Shown here piece by piece: positions 31,426 to 43,504 of a stretch of 64,000 nt of DNA (the first letter of the stretch is position 1; the number at the start of each line of letters is the position of its first letter). The notes under the pieces were generated by a model. It did no database searches, had not been told where the DNA came from, and saw only the letters and a list, made by a program, of their open reading frames with translations. This DNA comes from Simmondsia chinensis (Eukaryota > Streptophyta > Magnoliopsida > Caryophyllales > Simmondsiaceae), in the NCBI GenBank assembly GCA_018398585.1, contig JAGTTD010000001.1, forward strand, positions 19,485,750 to 19,549,749, in the 5' to 3' direction. A program made the position numbers and the translations under genes.

Positions 31426-34240
31426 TCACAGAATTTGAAGATGTGTTCGAGGTGCCCAAGTCCTTACCTCCCAAGAGGAGTTTAGATCATGTAATTCCTC
31501 TCAAAGGGGGTGCAGAGCCGATGAAGCTTAGGCCTTACAGATGCCCACATGCTCAGAGGTCAGAGATTGAGAAGCAAGTTGATGAATTGCTTAAGACCAA
31601 CTTCATTCAGGCCAGCCATAGTCCCTTTTCCTCTCCAGTTATTCTTGTCAAGAAAAAGGATGGCACGGCTTGCATGTGTATTGATTATAGGCAACTCAAC
31701 TCTATGATTGTTAAGGACAAGTTTCCTATACCAGTTATAGATGATTTGTTAGATGAGTTGTATGGAACTCAAGTCTTTTCCAAGTTGGATCTACGGCAAG
31801 GATATCATCAAATCAGAGTGGGAGAGCACGATGTGTACAAGACTGCATTCCGGACACATCATGGACACTTTGAGTTTGTGGTCATGCCATTTGGCTTGAT
31901 AAACACCCCAGCAACATTTCAGGCTCTCATGAACGATGTCTTCAAACAATTTCTTAGGAGATTTGTGTTGGTTTTCTTTAATGACATCCTGATTTGCAGT
32001 GCATCTTTCGAGGAGCATTTGAAGCATTTGAGAGAGGTGTTTTTGGTCATGCGGGAGCATAAGTTGTATGCTAAGTTGGCCAAGTGTTCTTTTGGTCAAA
32101 CGCATTTGAAATATCTTAGTCATGTGATCTCTTGTGAAGGAGTTGCCACTGATCCCTCCAAAGTTCTAGCCATGAAAGAATGGCTTGTTTCGGTTTCCTT
32201 GAAACAATTGAGAGGTTTTTTGGGTTTAACTGGCTATTACCGCAAGTTTGTAGCCAAGTATGGAGCTTTAGCCAAGTCCCTAACTGATCTGTTGAGGAAG
32301 GACTCGTTCAGATGGTCTAAGGAAGCTCAAAAGGCCTTTGATGCCCTTAAGGCTGCAATGTGTGGAGCACCAGTATTAGCAATGCCCGATTTCTCCTCAA
32401 GCTTTGTTTTGGAGACTGATACATGTGGAAGTGGTGTTGGGGCAGTGTTATCTCAGGGAGGAAGGCCTATAGCATACCTTAGCCAAGCATTGAGAGCAAA
32501 TCACCAAGCTCTTTCCACGTAAGAGAAGTAGTATCTTGCAATCTTACTTGCGGTGGAAAAGTGGAGGCACTACTTGGATGGGCATCATTTTGTCATTAAG
32601 ACTGATCATTAGAGTCTTAAGCACTTGTTGGAGTAGAAAATTGTCACAAGGATTCAAAGGAAGGGGCTGATGAAGATGTTAGGGCTCGATTATGACATTG
32701 AGTACAAGAAAGGGAAGGAGAACTTGGCCGCAGATGCACTGTCACACAGATTTGAGGACTATGAGCAGGGTTTTCTTGGAGCCATTTCAGTGATTTCTCC
32801 TGCTTGGATGGAAAAGTTACATCAGTCCAATGAGAATGACTACTTTGCACAGGAATGCATAGCCGATGCCAGTGTGGGTAAGGCGAGCAATGTGGCTGCT
32901 GGTGTGGAAATCTCTGTGACCCGAGGCATTATCAGAATTCAGGGAAGTTGTATATTGGCACCACTTCTGCTCTCAGGCACCAAGTTATTAGTGCTGCTCA
33001 TGATTCTTCATGGGGAGGACATTCAGGGATGGAGGGAACATATAAGAGATTAAAGGTTCACTTCTGTTGGCCGGGAATGAAGAAAGAAGTGGCTAACTTT
33101 GTGCAAAGTTTTGAGGTTTTCCAACAAACCAAACTTGGTGATCATAGGTACCAGGGACTTCTCTAGCCCTTGCCTGTTCTAGAGGGTATATGGCAACACA
33201 TAAGTATGGATTTCATTGAGGGATTGCCTAAGTCAGAAGGGAAAGAAGTAATCTGGGTAGTAGTTGATAGATTCACTAAATCCGGGCATTTCATTGCTTT
33301 GGCTCGACCTGTGACTGCTGAGAAGTTAGCTCGTGTGTTTCTAGATAACATCTACAAGCTCCATGGATTGCCCCATTCCATAATTTCTGATAGGGACAAG
33401 CTCTTTACAAGTCGGTTTTGGAAGGAGTTGTTTGGTCTCTTGGGATCGACCCTGGCCCTTAGTTCATCCTACCACCCTCAAACTAACGGGCAAACTGAGA
33501 GGGTCAACCAATGCATTGAGCAATACCTTAGAAGCATAGTGTTTAGTCATCCTAAGGTGTGGGGAAGATGGCTCTCTTTGGCAGAATTTTGGTATAATAC
33601 TCATTTCCATGCTTCAATTGGCACTACACCCTTCAAGGCATTGTATGGGTATGATCCTCTAACTCCCTTGATGTTGCAAGGAGCTGGGGCAAATGTGACT
33701 GAGGTGAATGAGCTGGTACAGTAGAGGAAACATATTATGCAGTAGCTGAAGCATAATTTCAGTTAATCCCAAGCCCAAATGAAGTGGTATGCAGATCGGA
33801 GGAGAGTTGATAGCAATTTTGATGTGGGAGATATGGTATATCTAAAATTACCACCATATAGGCAATCTACAATAGCAGTGAGGAAAAATGTCAAGCTTTG
33901 TGTAAGGTTTTTTAGGCCTTACAAGGTGTTGGAGAGAATTGGCAAGGTGGCTTACAAGTTGGAGCTTCCACCAGACTCTTACATTCACCCTGTCTTTCAT
34001 GTGTCACTTCTTAAAAAGCAGGTTCAAGATGGTCACAGCTCTTCCCCAAGTCCTCTTGAGGTAGGCTCCAGTGGTTCGTTGATCTTACAGCCAGCTGCAG
34101 TACAGGAGCTGATGCAGGCAGCAGCAGGAGACCCCAAACGACAGAAAATTTGTGTTAGCTGGTGCAATTTGGATAAAACTTTTACCACTTGGGAGGAGAA
34201 GCTTTTTTTGTTGAGTCAATTTCCTTCTTTTCATTCTTGA
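31413..34240 (+). pseudogene. Element G pol: RT, RNase H, integrase, chromodomain-like tail
   Basis: RT: VKKKDGTACMCIDYRQLN near 31650-31703, [12 protein letters not shown] near 31788-31822 and catalytic motif FFNDI near 31974-31988, where the first aspartate is asparagine (a single G to A). RNase H: ETDTCGSGVGAVLSQ near 32412-32456 and TDH-stop-SLKHLLE near 32602. Integrase: the zinc-binding cysteines are lost (SFEVFQQTK near 33108-33134); the core has DFIEGLPKSEGKEVIWVVVDRFTK in pieces near 33210-33280, SDRD near 33386 and [12 protein letters not shown] near 33478. The tail VSWCNLDKTFTTWEE lies near 34153-34197. Stops at 32521, 32530, 32611, 32635, 33163, 33722, 33743 and 33764 are mainly CAG to TAG. 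A frameshift lies near 32945. Confidence 0.92.
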
Positions 34241-34251
34241 TGACAAGAATG
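34232..34251 (+). other. Pre-PPT hairpin, element G
   Basis: CATTCTTG and CAAGAATG around ATGA, eight perfect pairs, containing the pol stop. The purine tract AAGGGGAGGGG follows at 34256-34266. Confidence 0.7.
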
Positions 34252-34268
34252 TTTTAAGGGGAGGGGTA

Positions 34269-34617
34269 TATTATGTTTCTTACTCGTTTTCAATGTAATA
34301 AGGTGCTTATGCTTGTATTGTTTGAATTGCGGTTTTGGCGCCAAGGTTAGTTGGCGGTTGGTCTTGTTAGTCTTCTTTGGCGGCTGGCCTGTTTTGAGTC
34401 GGTTAAGAGTTATCTTGGTCCAATGTGCTTAGTTTCCTTTAAATAGATTAATCAAGTGTAATTTCAAGGCATTCAATGAAAATGTCAATCAATCTCTTTA
34501 AGATTAACCTTCTTTCTCTCATCTAATTCTCTCTATTTTCTCATCTCCTTCACTTCTTTCTCATCCCAAACTCTCTTAATTTTAGATTACGTTTGTTATT
34601 TAATCACAAATGTAACA
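34269..34617 (+). repeat. Element G 3' LTR
   Basis: 349 bp. It starts TATTATGTTTC (TG decayed to TA) and ends CAAATGTAACA, followed by TSD TAATT. Confidence 0.93.
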
Positions 34618-34872
34618 TAATTGAATTTAAACACATATTTTTTAATTTAGAAGTTAACTAGATACAAAACAGAGTGGGCATGGTGGGTATAAGGCGGAGC
34701 GAGGTGGGTACAACACTATACCTATACTCACCCCATATCCATGGCAAGTACGGGGCGGGTACACCTAACTCATACCCACTACCCGTCTCACTCATACCCA
34801 TATCCATCCCAAACGGGATGGATACCCGGGAAAAACGGGTTTTACTTGCCCCATTGCTATCCCCGGCCTTGA

Positions 34873-36030
34873 TGTATAGGGGCTTAATATGTTTATTAGA
34901 GGTATTAGGCCCACAAGCATCATCTTCACTATGTCAGGCGTATCATGAAGCGATTTGGATGTCGGGATATTAACTTTAAAAAATAAAGGATAGGGTTTAC
35001 CTTTGGTGGCTACGACTTTAGCCACAAGTTCCACCTGAGGATCCTTGTTTTACACTATAACATGCCCCTCGAGACCTTCTTAAGTATTAATTGCCACGAG
35101 CTCCAAAGAAACGAGCAAGGGAGTTCTAACATCAACCTTTTTAGGTAGTGTTCCGAACTGTATCTGGATCCCTTGATTTATTTCCTTTATTGGGCTGCCA
35201 TCCATGGGCACGTCCTGATCTTGCTTTTGAGGATTGCCATCGGTTAGCATATCCTGATCTAGAGGTTGGTCTTCTAGATCAACCATTAGAGTTTGAAACT
35301 TCTCCATAGGTTGGGGGAAGTTCTCGTCATGAAAGTCATTTTATATATCAGACCATGTTGGGTTAAAATGGTCTAGAGGTTCCACTACGATGATGCTGAA
35401 AGGGGAGTAGTCCTCTTCGTCATCAAATAATCTTCGAGATAGTGAATTCTTGGCAAGCTGGTCCCACTAAGATTCTTGTCCTTTTGAAGGTGAGAGACTG
35501 GTCCATCTCTCAAGCTTCTTGTGTGGTTGCCCTTTATGGGCAATAGCAACAGGCTAGGACTAAGTTTTTGGACCTTCAAGATACATAGGCTCAGTTTGCT
35601 TGCCCTTACGAACCCTGGCTTCCTCTTAAGAGAGCCTAGTTAAAAAAGTATCGAGCAGAGTCCTTCGCTGAGCTGCCTTGTTTTTCATCTGCCTCCCCTT
35701 CTGTGTTCAAGTAAGGCTAGAGGGGTTAACATCATCTTGATCAAGGTGATTCCTCCTCCAAATGTTACGTAATCGGACCCCGAAAGGTTGGCATTCTAAC
35801 TGTTGTGGTCCCTGACCAGTGTCCACATCCAGTAGGTGGTATCTCGCATTTCTCCTTGGATGCCCAATTCTCATGATGATCCGGGTCTTCAAAGTATGAC
35901 CTTGAGGAGGTCTGTTAGTGATGTCTTTGTTGAGGGAGCTCGTTTTCTTTAGATAAAGGCTCAGCTTCTTCATTTCAAACACCAACTTGTGGCGACAACC
36001 CTCACAGAGGTTATGAGTGAGGTGCAAGAG
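34873..36030 (-). pseudogene. Tat-like Ty3/gypsy remnant H, region upstream of protease
   Basis: Minus-strand coding remnant upstream of the protease at 21606-21530; the two parts join in frame when the hAT-like element is removed. Readable blocks: PQVELVAKVVATKGKPYPLFF near 35040-34985, VDLEDQPLDQDM near 35285-35245, GHPRRNARYHLLDVD near 35870-35830 and CEGCRHKLVFEMKKL near 36000-35955. The last contains a Cys-rich segment that could be a decayed zinc knuckle. This is the gag-protease linker typical of long Tat-lineage polyproteins, but the assignment rests mainly on the protease. At least eight stops or frameshifts. Confidence 0.55.
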
Positions 36031-36278
36031 TTTCCTCCGCCTTCTTCTTGGAAGCGAAGGTCTTTTGCCAATGGTTGTTGTTTGCTATATTTTGTTTCAA
36101 ATTCTGTGTGTGTGGTTTCTGTAAATGTAAAAACAAAACAAACATGCAAAAGGGACTTATTGCAACTAGGGAGTGAGCCTAATTACGAACCACATGTCCT
36201 TGACTTCAACCACTAACCGTTTTCGAAGAAAAGGTTGTGATATGTTGGCATATTTGAATTCAGTTATACCATGAGTTA
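36031..36278. other. Unassigned sequence between H and Athila-like element I
   Basis: No supported frame or repeat. It probably belongs to the 5' part of H. AGTTA at 36274-36278 is the TSD of element I. Confidence 0.4.
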
Positions 36279-37143
36279 TGATTAGTCTAATTTATCATAT
36301 AATTATTCATATCATTTAGGTTCATTTTCAAACCATTATACATCAATTTTTTATCGCTTTTGCTCTTTCTTGCTCCTATTGCTATTTCTTTGCAAAAACC
36401 TCATTTTATGCTAAATATTGCAAGGTTTTATCTTCAAAATCAACAAGTGAATGAAAGATACATAAAAAAAAAGGCAAAAATTGGGCAAAACACATCAATT
36501 TCACACGGCTAAGCAAGGAAACACGAAGTTCATGTGCAATTCATTTCAACTTGCAATTTTTGACAAAAAAAGTAGCAAATCGAGTTCAAGAACTTCATAA
36601 ACACTTCAACACATACAACTTGATGTGAAGACCGAAATTTGGGTGGTGGAAAGAAGAAAAAACTGAGCAAAAACTGCAACTTGATGCAAAAGCTGAACAT
36701 GGGCGGCAATGGGCGGCACAATGAACAAATAGGAATGAAGCTTATGTAATTTTTATATCATGTTATTCTAACCTAAAATACTATAAATAGGCACATTAGG
36801 GAAGTGTTTTATCATCAATACATTCGCAAAAACACAATACAAAGTAGAGAAAAGGAGAGAAAACCTCGAGGAAAAGAAGAAGAAAGAAGGAAGGAAAGTT
36901 TGGTTTGTAATTTTGCATTTTTTAAGTCCTTTCTAACCTTTTCTTCTTTAAGTTCATAGATTTTGTTCTAGTTTTTCTTTATATTATGTATTCCATGAAC
37001 TAATTTTGTCTTTCCAAAGCTACGATGCAGCCTAAGTTGTAATATATGCTCTTTTCTAATTCAACGTCTTCAAAGTTTGTTTATTTCGCTATTTGAGTGT
37101 TTATCATTGTTCTTCATGAGTTTTGAATGCTTGATCACCAATG
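36279..37143 (+). repeat. Element I 5' LTR, first part
   Basis: Collinear with 50819 onward (TTATCGCTTTTGCTC and similar). A TATA box TATAAATA is at 36782-36789. It is interrupted after CAATG (37139-37143) by J. Reconstructed LTR length about 1437 bp. Confidence 0.88.
36782..36789 (+). promoter_or_regulatory. TATA box in element I 5' LTR
   Basis: TATAAATA in the context AAATACTATAAATAGGC. The counterpart in the 3' LTR is at 51990-51997. Confidence 0.55.
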
Positions 37144-37547
37144 TGTTAGCTTCCAATTTGAAATTGAAAGTCTAACCTTGTAGAAGAAAGAGTTAAGATG
37201 AGAAGAGAAGTGAAAGGGGATGAGAAATAGAGAAGGAGATGAGAAAAGAGAGAGAAATTCCAAAAGGAATTCTGATTTCTATTGCTTGAATGATGAGATT
37301 ACGAGCTAGGAGCTTATTTATACAAAAATTAGAACATTGAACCTAGCCAACTAACTAAACCGACTCAAACTAGGATTTTGGTGCCAAATTCTGCACAGCC
37401 CCCAGATTTGACCAAAAGGTTGACCAACCGAACCCCTAAGGCGCTAAACCGACCCCAACTAACTTTTGAAACATTACAACTCAACAATGAAAATCAAAAT
37501 CGAAGATACAACCAGAAATTACAATTAAAATTCATCGATTCATAACA
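37144..37547 (-). repeat. Element J 3' LTR
   Basis: On the plus strand TGTTAGCTTCCAATTTG...GATTCATAACA. The minus-strand TATA box is at 37322-37315. Confidence 0.92.
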
Positions 37548-37565
37548 TTCCCTCCCTCTTGAGAA

Positions 37566-37585
37566 ACTTCTTGTCCTCAAGAAGT
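37566..37585 (-). other. Pre-PPT hairpin, element J
   Basis: ACTTCTTG / AGGA / CAAGAAGT on the minus strand, eight perfect pairs. Compared with G, both arms have changed together. Confidence 0.7.
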
Positions 37586-40500
37586 AAAATTTGGGAATTG
37601 GCTCTTCAAGAAATTACAATTTTCCCAAGTCATCAAGCTCTTGTTCAAGTTGGTCTAAGTCACCAACACCTCTTGCACCGCCCCTTTATCCTTCTGCAGT
37701 GTCTTACAACCCTTAACAGCTGCAAGTTGCAGCAACAGCAGACCATTAGACTCTGCATCAGGTGGCTTTTGAGCAACTTCAGCACCTTTCTTGACCTGCT
37801 TTTTAATTAGGGAAACATGAAACATCGGGTGAATGTATGAATGTGAAGGTAAGTCGAGCATGTATGCAACATTGCCAATTTTCTCCAAGATTTTGTATGG
37901 GGCAAAGAAACGAGCACTTAGCTTGACATTTCGCCTGACAGCCAAAGTAGACTGTCTATACAGTTGCAATTTAAGGTAGACCATGTCTCCAACTTCATAG
38001 TTTTTGTCTACCCTCTTTTTATCGGCATAAAATTTTGTTTGTGCCTGAGCTTGTTGGAGATTATCCTTAAGCACTTGCGCTATCTGCTGCCTCTGCCGAA
38101 CCAAATCAGTTGCTGCAGAATCTGATCCTCCCAGTTGATGCAGCAACATTGGTGAAGGAGGAGGATAGCCATACAAGGCTTGGAACGGTGAAGTGCCAAT
38201 TGATGTATGGAAGTGAGTGTTGAACCAAAACTCCGCCAAAGAAAGCCAATGATTCTACTCCTTGGGCCTTAAGAAAACCATACTCCGAAGGTATTGTTCT
38301 ACACATTGGTTGACTCGTTCGGTTTGGCCATCCGTTTGAGGATGATAAGAGGAACTAAGTGCCCATGTGGTACCCATCAATTTGAACAACTCCCTCCAGA
38401 ATGTGCTTGTGAAAATCTTGTCTCAATCTGACACAATGGATTGAGGCAATCCATGTAATTTGTAAATGTTGTCAAGGAAGATCCTTGCCAATTTTTCAGT
38501 GGTAACAGGTCGAGCAAGGGCAACGAAATGGCTATACTTAGTGAAACGACCCACCACTACCCATATAACCTCCTTGCCTTCAGACCTCGGCAATCCTTCA
38601 ATGAAATCCATGCTAATGTTGATCCATGCTCTATCCGGAATAGGGAGTGGTTGAAGTAGACCCCTATAGCGATGATCTCCCAACTTCGTTTGTTGACATA
38701 CTCCACAAGCCTTCACATACTCCCTCACTTCTTTTTTCATGCTTGGCCAAGTAAAGTACGCTTTAACCCTTTGATAAGTGCCTTCAACATCGGCATTGCC
38801 TCCCCAAGATGCATCATGAGAGGCTTGTATTATCTGATTCCTTAATTTAGTTGCTGAACCAATGTATAGCTTGCCACAGCTTCTGATCAGACCTCTCTGC
38901 ACAGATATATCAGCATTCGGATTGCATTATTTTGCACCATTTACAAGAGCAGTAGCAACACAATCTTGGGCAAAAGAATCACCCTCATATGTCTCTGTAA
39001 ATCTCTTCCATCCATGAAGGAACCACCACGGATAAAGCACTTCAATGCCCACTATCAGCATCTTCAAATTTTCCGGACAGAACATCAGCAGCCACATTCT
39101 CCTTGCCTCTTCTATACTTAATGTCATAATCAAGGCCAAGCATCTTCATAACGCTTTTCTTTTGAATTCTTGTCACAATCTTTTGCTCAAGGAGATGCTT
39201 GAGGCTTTGATGATCTGTTCTAATGATGAACTTGTGACCCTCCAAATAATGCCTCCGTTTTTCCACGGCTAAGAGAATTGCTAGATATTCTTTCTCATAG
39301 GTCAACATAGCTTGATGCTTAGGACTAAGAGCTTGGCTCAAATAAGCAATAGGCCTTCCATGTTGAGAAAGAACAGCCCCTATACCAGTACCACTTGCAT
39401 CGATCTCTAAAACAAAGCTCTCGGTAATTGGCATTGCCAACACTGGTGCAGCACACATAGCGGACTTAAGAGCTTCAAATGCAGCCTGAGACCTCTCATC
39501 CCATGTAAATGCATCCTTCTTCAATATTTTTGTTAAAGTTTTGGCAATAGAACCATAACCTTTAATGAATTTCCTATAATACCCTGTCAACCCCAAAAAA
39601 CCTCTCAATTGCTTCAAGGTGATCGGAATTGGCCAATTTTTGCAATGCTTGGATCTTAGTAGGATCGGTGGAAACTCCCTCTTGTGAGATAACATGACCC
39701 AAATACTCAAGCTTGGCTTGAGCAAACGAACACTTGGACAACTTTGCAAAGAACTTGTGTTGCCGCATCACTACAAAAACTTGTCTAAGGTGAGTGAGGT
39801 GAGCTTTATAAGTGGAGCTGTAAATCAGTATGTCATCGAAGAAAATGAGCACCGATCTCCTCAGAAAAGGTTTGAAAACATCATTCATGGCCGCTTGAAA
39901 AGTGGCCGGAGCATTTGTTAGGCCGAAAGGCATAACAACAAACTCGAAATACCCATGATGAGTCTGAAAAGCAGTCTTGTAGATATCCGGCTCGAGAACT
40001 CTGATTTGATGATAACCTTGCCTCAAATCAAGCTTAGAAAAGTAGCATGCTCCATGTAACTCGTCAAGCAAATCATCTATGACAGGAATGGGAAACTTAT
40101 CCTTCACTGTCAAGCATTTAACCATCGATAGTCGATGCACATTCTAGCCGAGCCATCTTTCTTCTTCACAAGGATCACAAGTGAAGAAAAAGGACTATGG
40201 CTTGGTCTAATGAAACTCATGTGAAGAAGCTCCTCAACTTGCCTCTCAATTTCTGTCTTTTGGCCATGAGCATACCGATATGGCCTGATCTTGACTGGAT
40301 CAGCATTTGCACGCAAGGGAATGGCATGGTCCACACTTCTTTGAGGAGGAAAACTCTTAGGTTGCTCAAAAATTTCCTCAAATTCTTCCACTAAGGTCTA
40401 AACTTCTGGTTGAATATCCTGCTGCAACTCTACCGCAAATACCATGAACAAATGCCCAATCCATTGTAATGCCTTCTTCTTGATCCTATCTTGCACACGT

Positions 40501-41867
40501 TTACCATCAATCAACTTGAGCTGAGCTTCCTCTGATATGCCTTGCAAGGATACTTTGGTGCCATGAACTTCAAATGCCACGGCCATTTTATCAAAATCAA
40601 ACACAACTGGGTTGAAGGTTCTCATCCAATCCACCTCGAGCACCATATCGCAAACTCCCAAGGGAAGAACTCTAAAATCAAAGGTGAATTAATGATCTTG
40701 CATAGACCATGGGAATGCTAGGCACTTGTTTTGTGTTGTTAAGAAGTTGCCATCAGCCACCATCACCGCCAAGGGGTGAGTCTTTGTCACCACATGCTTG
40801 ACCGTCTTAATCAACTTTGTGTCAACGAAACTATGTGTACTCCCACTATCAATAAGGACAATGATGGAGTGTTTTCCAGCCCTGCCTCTGATTTTGATGG
40901 TATTACGAGCTCCACTACCGGTCAAAGCCTTCATTGATATCTCCACTTCAACATCACACAATTCCTCTTGCGAAGTAAAGCCTGCACTGTCATTTTCTGC
41001 ATCAGAATGGTCACTGCTAGAATCAGCATCAGCACAGGACCCCCTTGCATACATTAGTGCTTGAGATTTGCACCTATGACTAGGCTGATATTGTTGATTA
41101 CAACGAAAGCATAACCTCAATGAACTCTTGTCAACAACTCGCTTAAAACCAAAACTGGAATTACTTCTCTGCTGAGGTCTGAATTTACTGCTTTGCTGCT
41201 TGTTTTTGACACTTGATTGAACTTGAGTAGCTTCAATCAACTTTGCCTTGTTGTACGCACTTGAAAAAGTCTTAGGACCAATGGCTTTCACCATATTCTT
41301 GATCCTTGGCTTCAATCCACTCACAAAGCATGAAACATAATAAGATTCAGCATCCTCGGGAGCTATGGACAAAACTGACAGCAAGTTAGCTCTTAAGTTC
41401 TCAAATCTGATCATATATTCTCTCATGGTTGAAGTTTGGGACAACTTGTTAAAGCTATCCACGACATCCGTTGATTCACCTTCTCCATAACGTTCACACA
41501 TTTCTTCTACAAATTGGCCCCAGGAAAGATGAGGTTTACTCTTCAATAAACTATAATACCACACATCATGATGTCCATGTAAGTGTACTGTGGCTAGTTC
41601 GAGCTTTTCCTCTTCAAGTATGTTATAATACAGAAAATACCGATCACACCTCCGTAGCCATGATTCTGGTTGCCTACCATCAAAAGGATCTATTTCCACT
41701 CTTGGCTGCCTATAATTACCACTCCTACCACCAGATGTGTTGTCATTACTCACTGATCTATGCTGGTAATGTCGATCAGGAGGTCCGTCAAGATGATTGA
41801 ACTCATCCATTTCAACTCTGCGTTGCATAACTGAATTCTGTGGCCTGACATTGAGGTCTGCATTCAA
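37586..41867 (-). pseudogene. Element J gag core, protease, RT, RNase H, integrase
   Basis: Gag core from 41867: FDGRQPESWLRRCDRYF near 41690-41640, SGLKPRIKNMVKAIG near 41325-41280 and zinc knuckle CFRCNQQYQPSHRC near 41110-41070. Protease LIDSGSTHSFVDTK near 40860-40820. RT with [15 protein letters not shown] near 40170-40125, [11 protein letters not shown] near 40028-39995 and intact FFDDILIYS near 39843-39815. RNase H LEIDASGTGIGAVLSQ near 39415-39370, where the usual Thr before the catalytic Asp is Ile. Integrase CGVCQQTK near 38705-38683, ISMDFIEGLP and VSD-stop-DK near 38425. The tail ends near 37650. Breaks: stops at 40689, 40398 and 38423, frameshifts near 40115, 39640, 39040 and 38910. 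The copy is dead, but its RT catalytic pair is intact. Confidence 0.9.
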
Positions 41868-42010
41868 AGCAGCTGGTCTGCATTGTACTCGTCCTCAAGC
41901 TCGATCCTGATTATCTACATCAATTTTAGGTTGCAAAGGTTAATTCTCAGCTGATCTGATGTGAATTGAAGGTCCTATATCAGGTTGCAATATCGGAGTC
42001 TTTCCTCGAG

Positions 42011-42478
42011 TCATGCACACTTCTTCGATTCTGTCTGCCTTGCTTGCTGTTGATCTGCTTCAACCGAATGAAAGATCTGACTCGCAGGCTTCAAGATTGC
42101 ATTAACACTTGATTCTCCTTGTTTATTAACCTGATCTTGCAATTTTACAATCTTCTCTTCAATTTGTTGCAACCAATTTTCCTTATTCGTTTCCTTTTCC
42201 ATAAACTACTGCTGCATCCTTATCAACTGATGAATGCTGTCATTCTGCTGCTGAATGTTGACATTCTACTTCTTAATCTCGCCATATTGCTGATCGAACT
42301 TAGCATTTAGCTGCTCGAACTTGTCACATAGATCCTGGTGGTGATCAATTGTTGCATCTGCACCAGGACCCGCAATCGCAGCAGCATAAGTATCCGGACC
42401 AGATGCATTTGCTCCTCCAGCTCCTGATCTGGTTCTAACACCTTCGATCATGTTTTTCTTTGCTTTTGCCAGCCTCAA
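42011..42478 (-). pseudogene. Element J gag N-terminal region
   Basis: From ATG 42478 (MRLAKAKKNMIEGVRTRSGAGGAN). GVRTRSGAGG is shared with F and K. A coiled-coil-like segment (WLQQIEEKIVKLQDQVNKQGESS, 42180-42110) follows after a TAG at 42268. 41868-42010 contains more gag linker with stops. Confidence 0.8.
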
Positions 42479-42499
42479 TCAATCAATTGATTGCTTGAA

Positions 42500-42512
42500 C
42501 CAGCTCTGATAC
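42500..42512 (-). other. Element J primer-binding site (tRNA-iMet type)
   Basis: AGCTCTGATACCA on the plus strand, TGGTATCAGAGCT on the minus strand, two bases from the 5' LTR. Confidence 0.9.
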
Positions 42513-42514
42513 CA

Positions 42515-42920
42515 ATTTTTAGCTTCCAATTCGAAATTGAAAGTTTAACCTTGTAGAAGAAAGAGTTAAGATGAGAAGAGAAGTGAAAGGGCATGAGAAA
42601 TAGAGAAGGAGATGAGAAAAGAGAGAGAAATTCCAAAAGGAATTCTGATTTCTATTGATTGAATGATGAGATTACAAGCTAGGAGCTTATTTATACAAAA
42701 ATTAGAACATTGAACCTAGCCAACTAACTCAACCGACTCAAACTAAGATTTTGGCACCAAATTCTACATAGCCGCCAGATTTGATGAAAAACTTGACCAA
42801 CCGAACCCCTAAGGCGCCAAACTGACCCCAACTAACTTTTGAAACATTACAACTCAACAATGAAAATCAAAACCGAAGATACAACCGGAAATTACAATTA
42901 AAATTCATCAATTCATAACA
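42515..42920 (-). repeat. Element J 5' LTR
   Basis: About 406 bp. On the plus strand it starts TTTTAGCTTCC, where the 3' LTR has TGTTAGCTTCC, and ends ATTCATAACA. Confidence 0.9.
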
Positions 42921-42925
42921 CAATG

Positions 42926-43497
42926 AAAACCTATAATGATTCATAATGAGACCGAGAAGATATTTATAATGAATGCTAAAGTGATGAACACAACAAATTC
43001 AGTGATTGCTATAGATAGATTAATGCGATTTGTGTGGTCTTAAGTGAAAACCTTGGATCTTCAAAACTCTTTTATTATTTAAATTCATGCAAGAGATTGA
43101 CAAGTTAATATATAAAATAGCATGCTAAATGTTTCTCGAGAGAGAATATTTAGTAAGTTAGTGTTTTTGACCATTAACACGTAATTACAACTTGAATATC
43201 GAAAATACAAAGGCGTATTGATGCAACTAGGTGAAATCGGATGCCTTGGATCTTATTAAATCATACAAATATTCTAAAATCAGCACACATTTCATAAAAT
43301 CAGTAAGCATTTTCGTTCTTTTCCATTTTGTTTTGTTTTATATAATAAACTACAAATTTCAGTCTTTCAAATAGTGCTAAAACTACAAATTTTGGTATTC
43401 ATTCAATAAACAATCATCATGGGACGATACTCGACTCATTTCTATATTACTTGATATGACTTAGTGCACTTGCTAAGCAATACACCAAGCAGCATCA
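42926..43497 (+). repeat. Element I 5' LTR, second part
   Basis: It continues from 37143 after removal of J and its TSD, collinear with the 3' LTR up to 52922, and ends CAAGCAGCATCA. Confidence 0.88.
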
Positions 43498-43504
43498 AGT
43501 TTTT

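Larger units (their letters stand above)
21938..34617 (+). mobile_element. Element G: chromovirus-like Ty3/gypsy retrotransposon, interrupted by D
   Basis: LTRs of 349 bp each (21938-22286, 34269-34617) and a perfect TSD TAATT (21933-21937, 34618-34622) inside the hAT-like element. The internal gag-pol is 22287-23363 and 30294-34268; the middle is the D composite. The gag N-terminus resembles that of non-autonomous element B. Numerous stops, mostly CAG to TAG, kill it. Confidence 0.94.
21607..34864. mobile_element. hAT-like miniature DNA transposon, split by element G
   Basis: The own sequence is 21607-21937 plus 34623-34864, about 570 bp. Terminal inverted repeats: GGATGGCAATGGGG near the left end and CCCCATTGCTATCC at the right end (reverse complement GGATAGCAATGGGG). 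TSD GGCCTTGA at 21599-21606 and 34865-34872, 8 bp as expected for hAT. The arms are full of degenerate GGGTA / TACCC words (about 21660-21830 and 34672-34845). No transposase is encoded. Excising it restores the H reading frame. Confidence 0.75.
37144..42920 (-). mobile_element. Element J: chromovirus-like Ty3/gypsy retrotransposon (minus strand)
   Basis: LTRs of about 404 and 406 bp (37144-37547, 42515-42920) with a perfect TSD CAATG (37139-37143, 42921-42925) inside the 5' LTR of I. A complete gag-pol is read from the minus strand; it is a close relative of F. Several stops and frameshifts. Confidence 0.94.
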
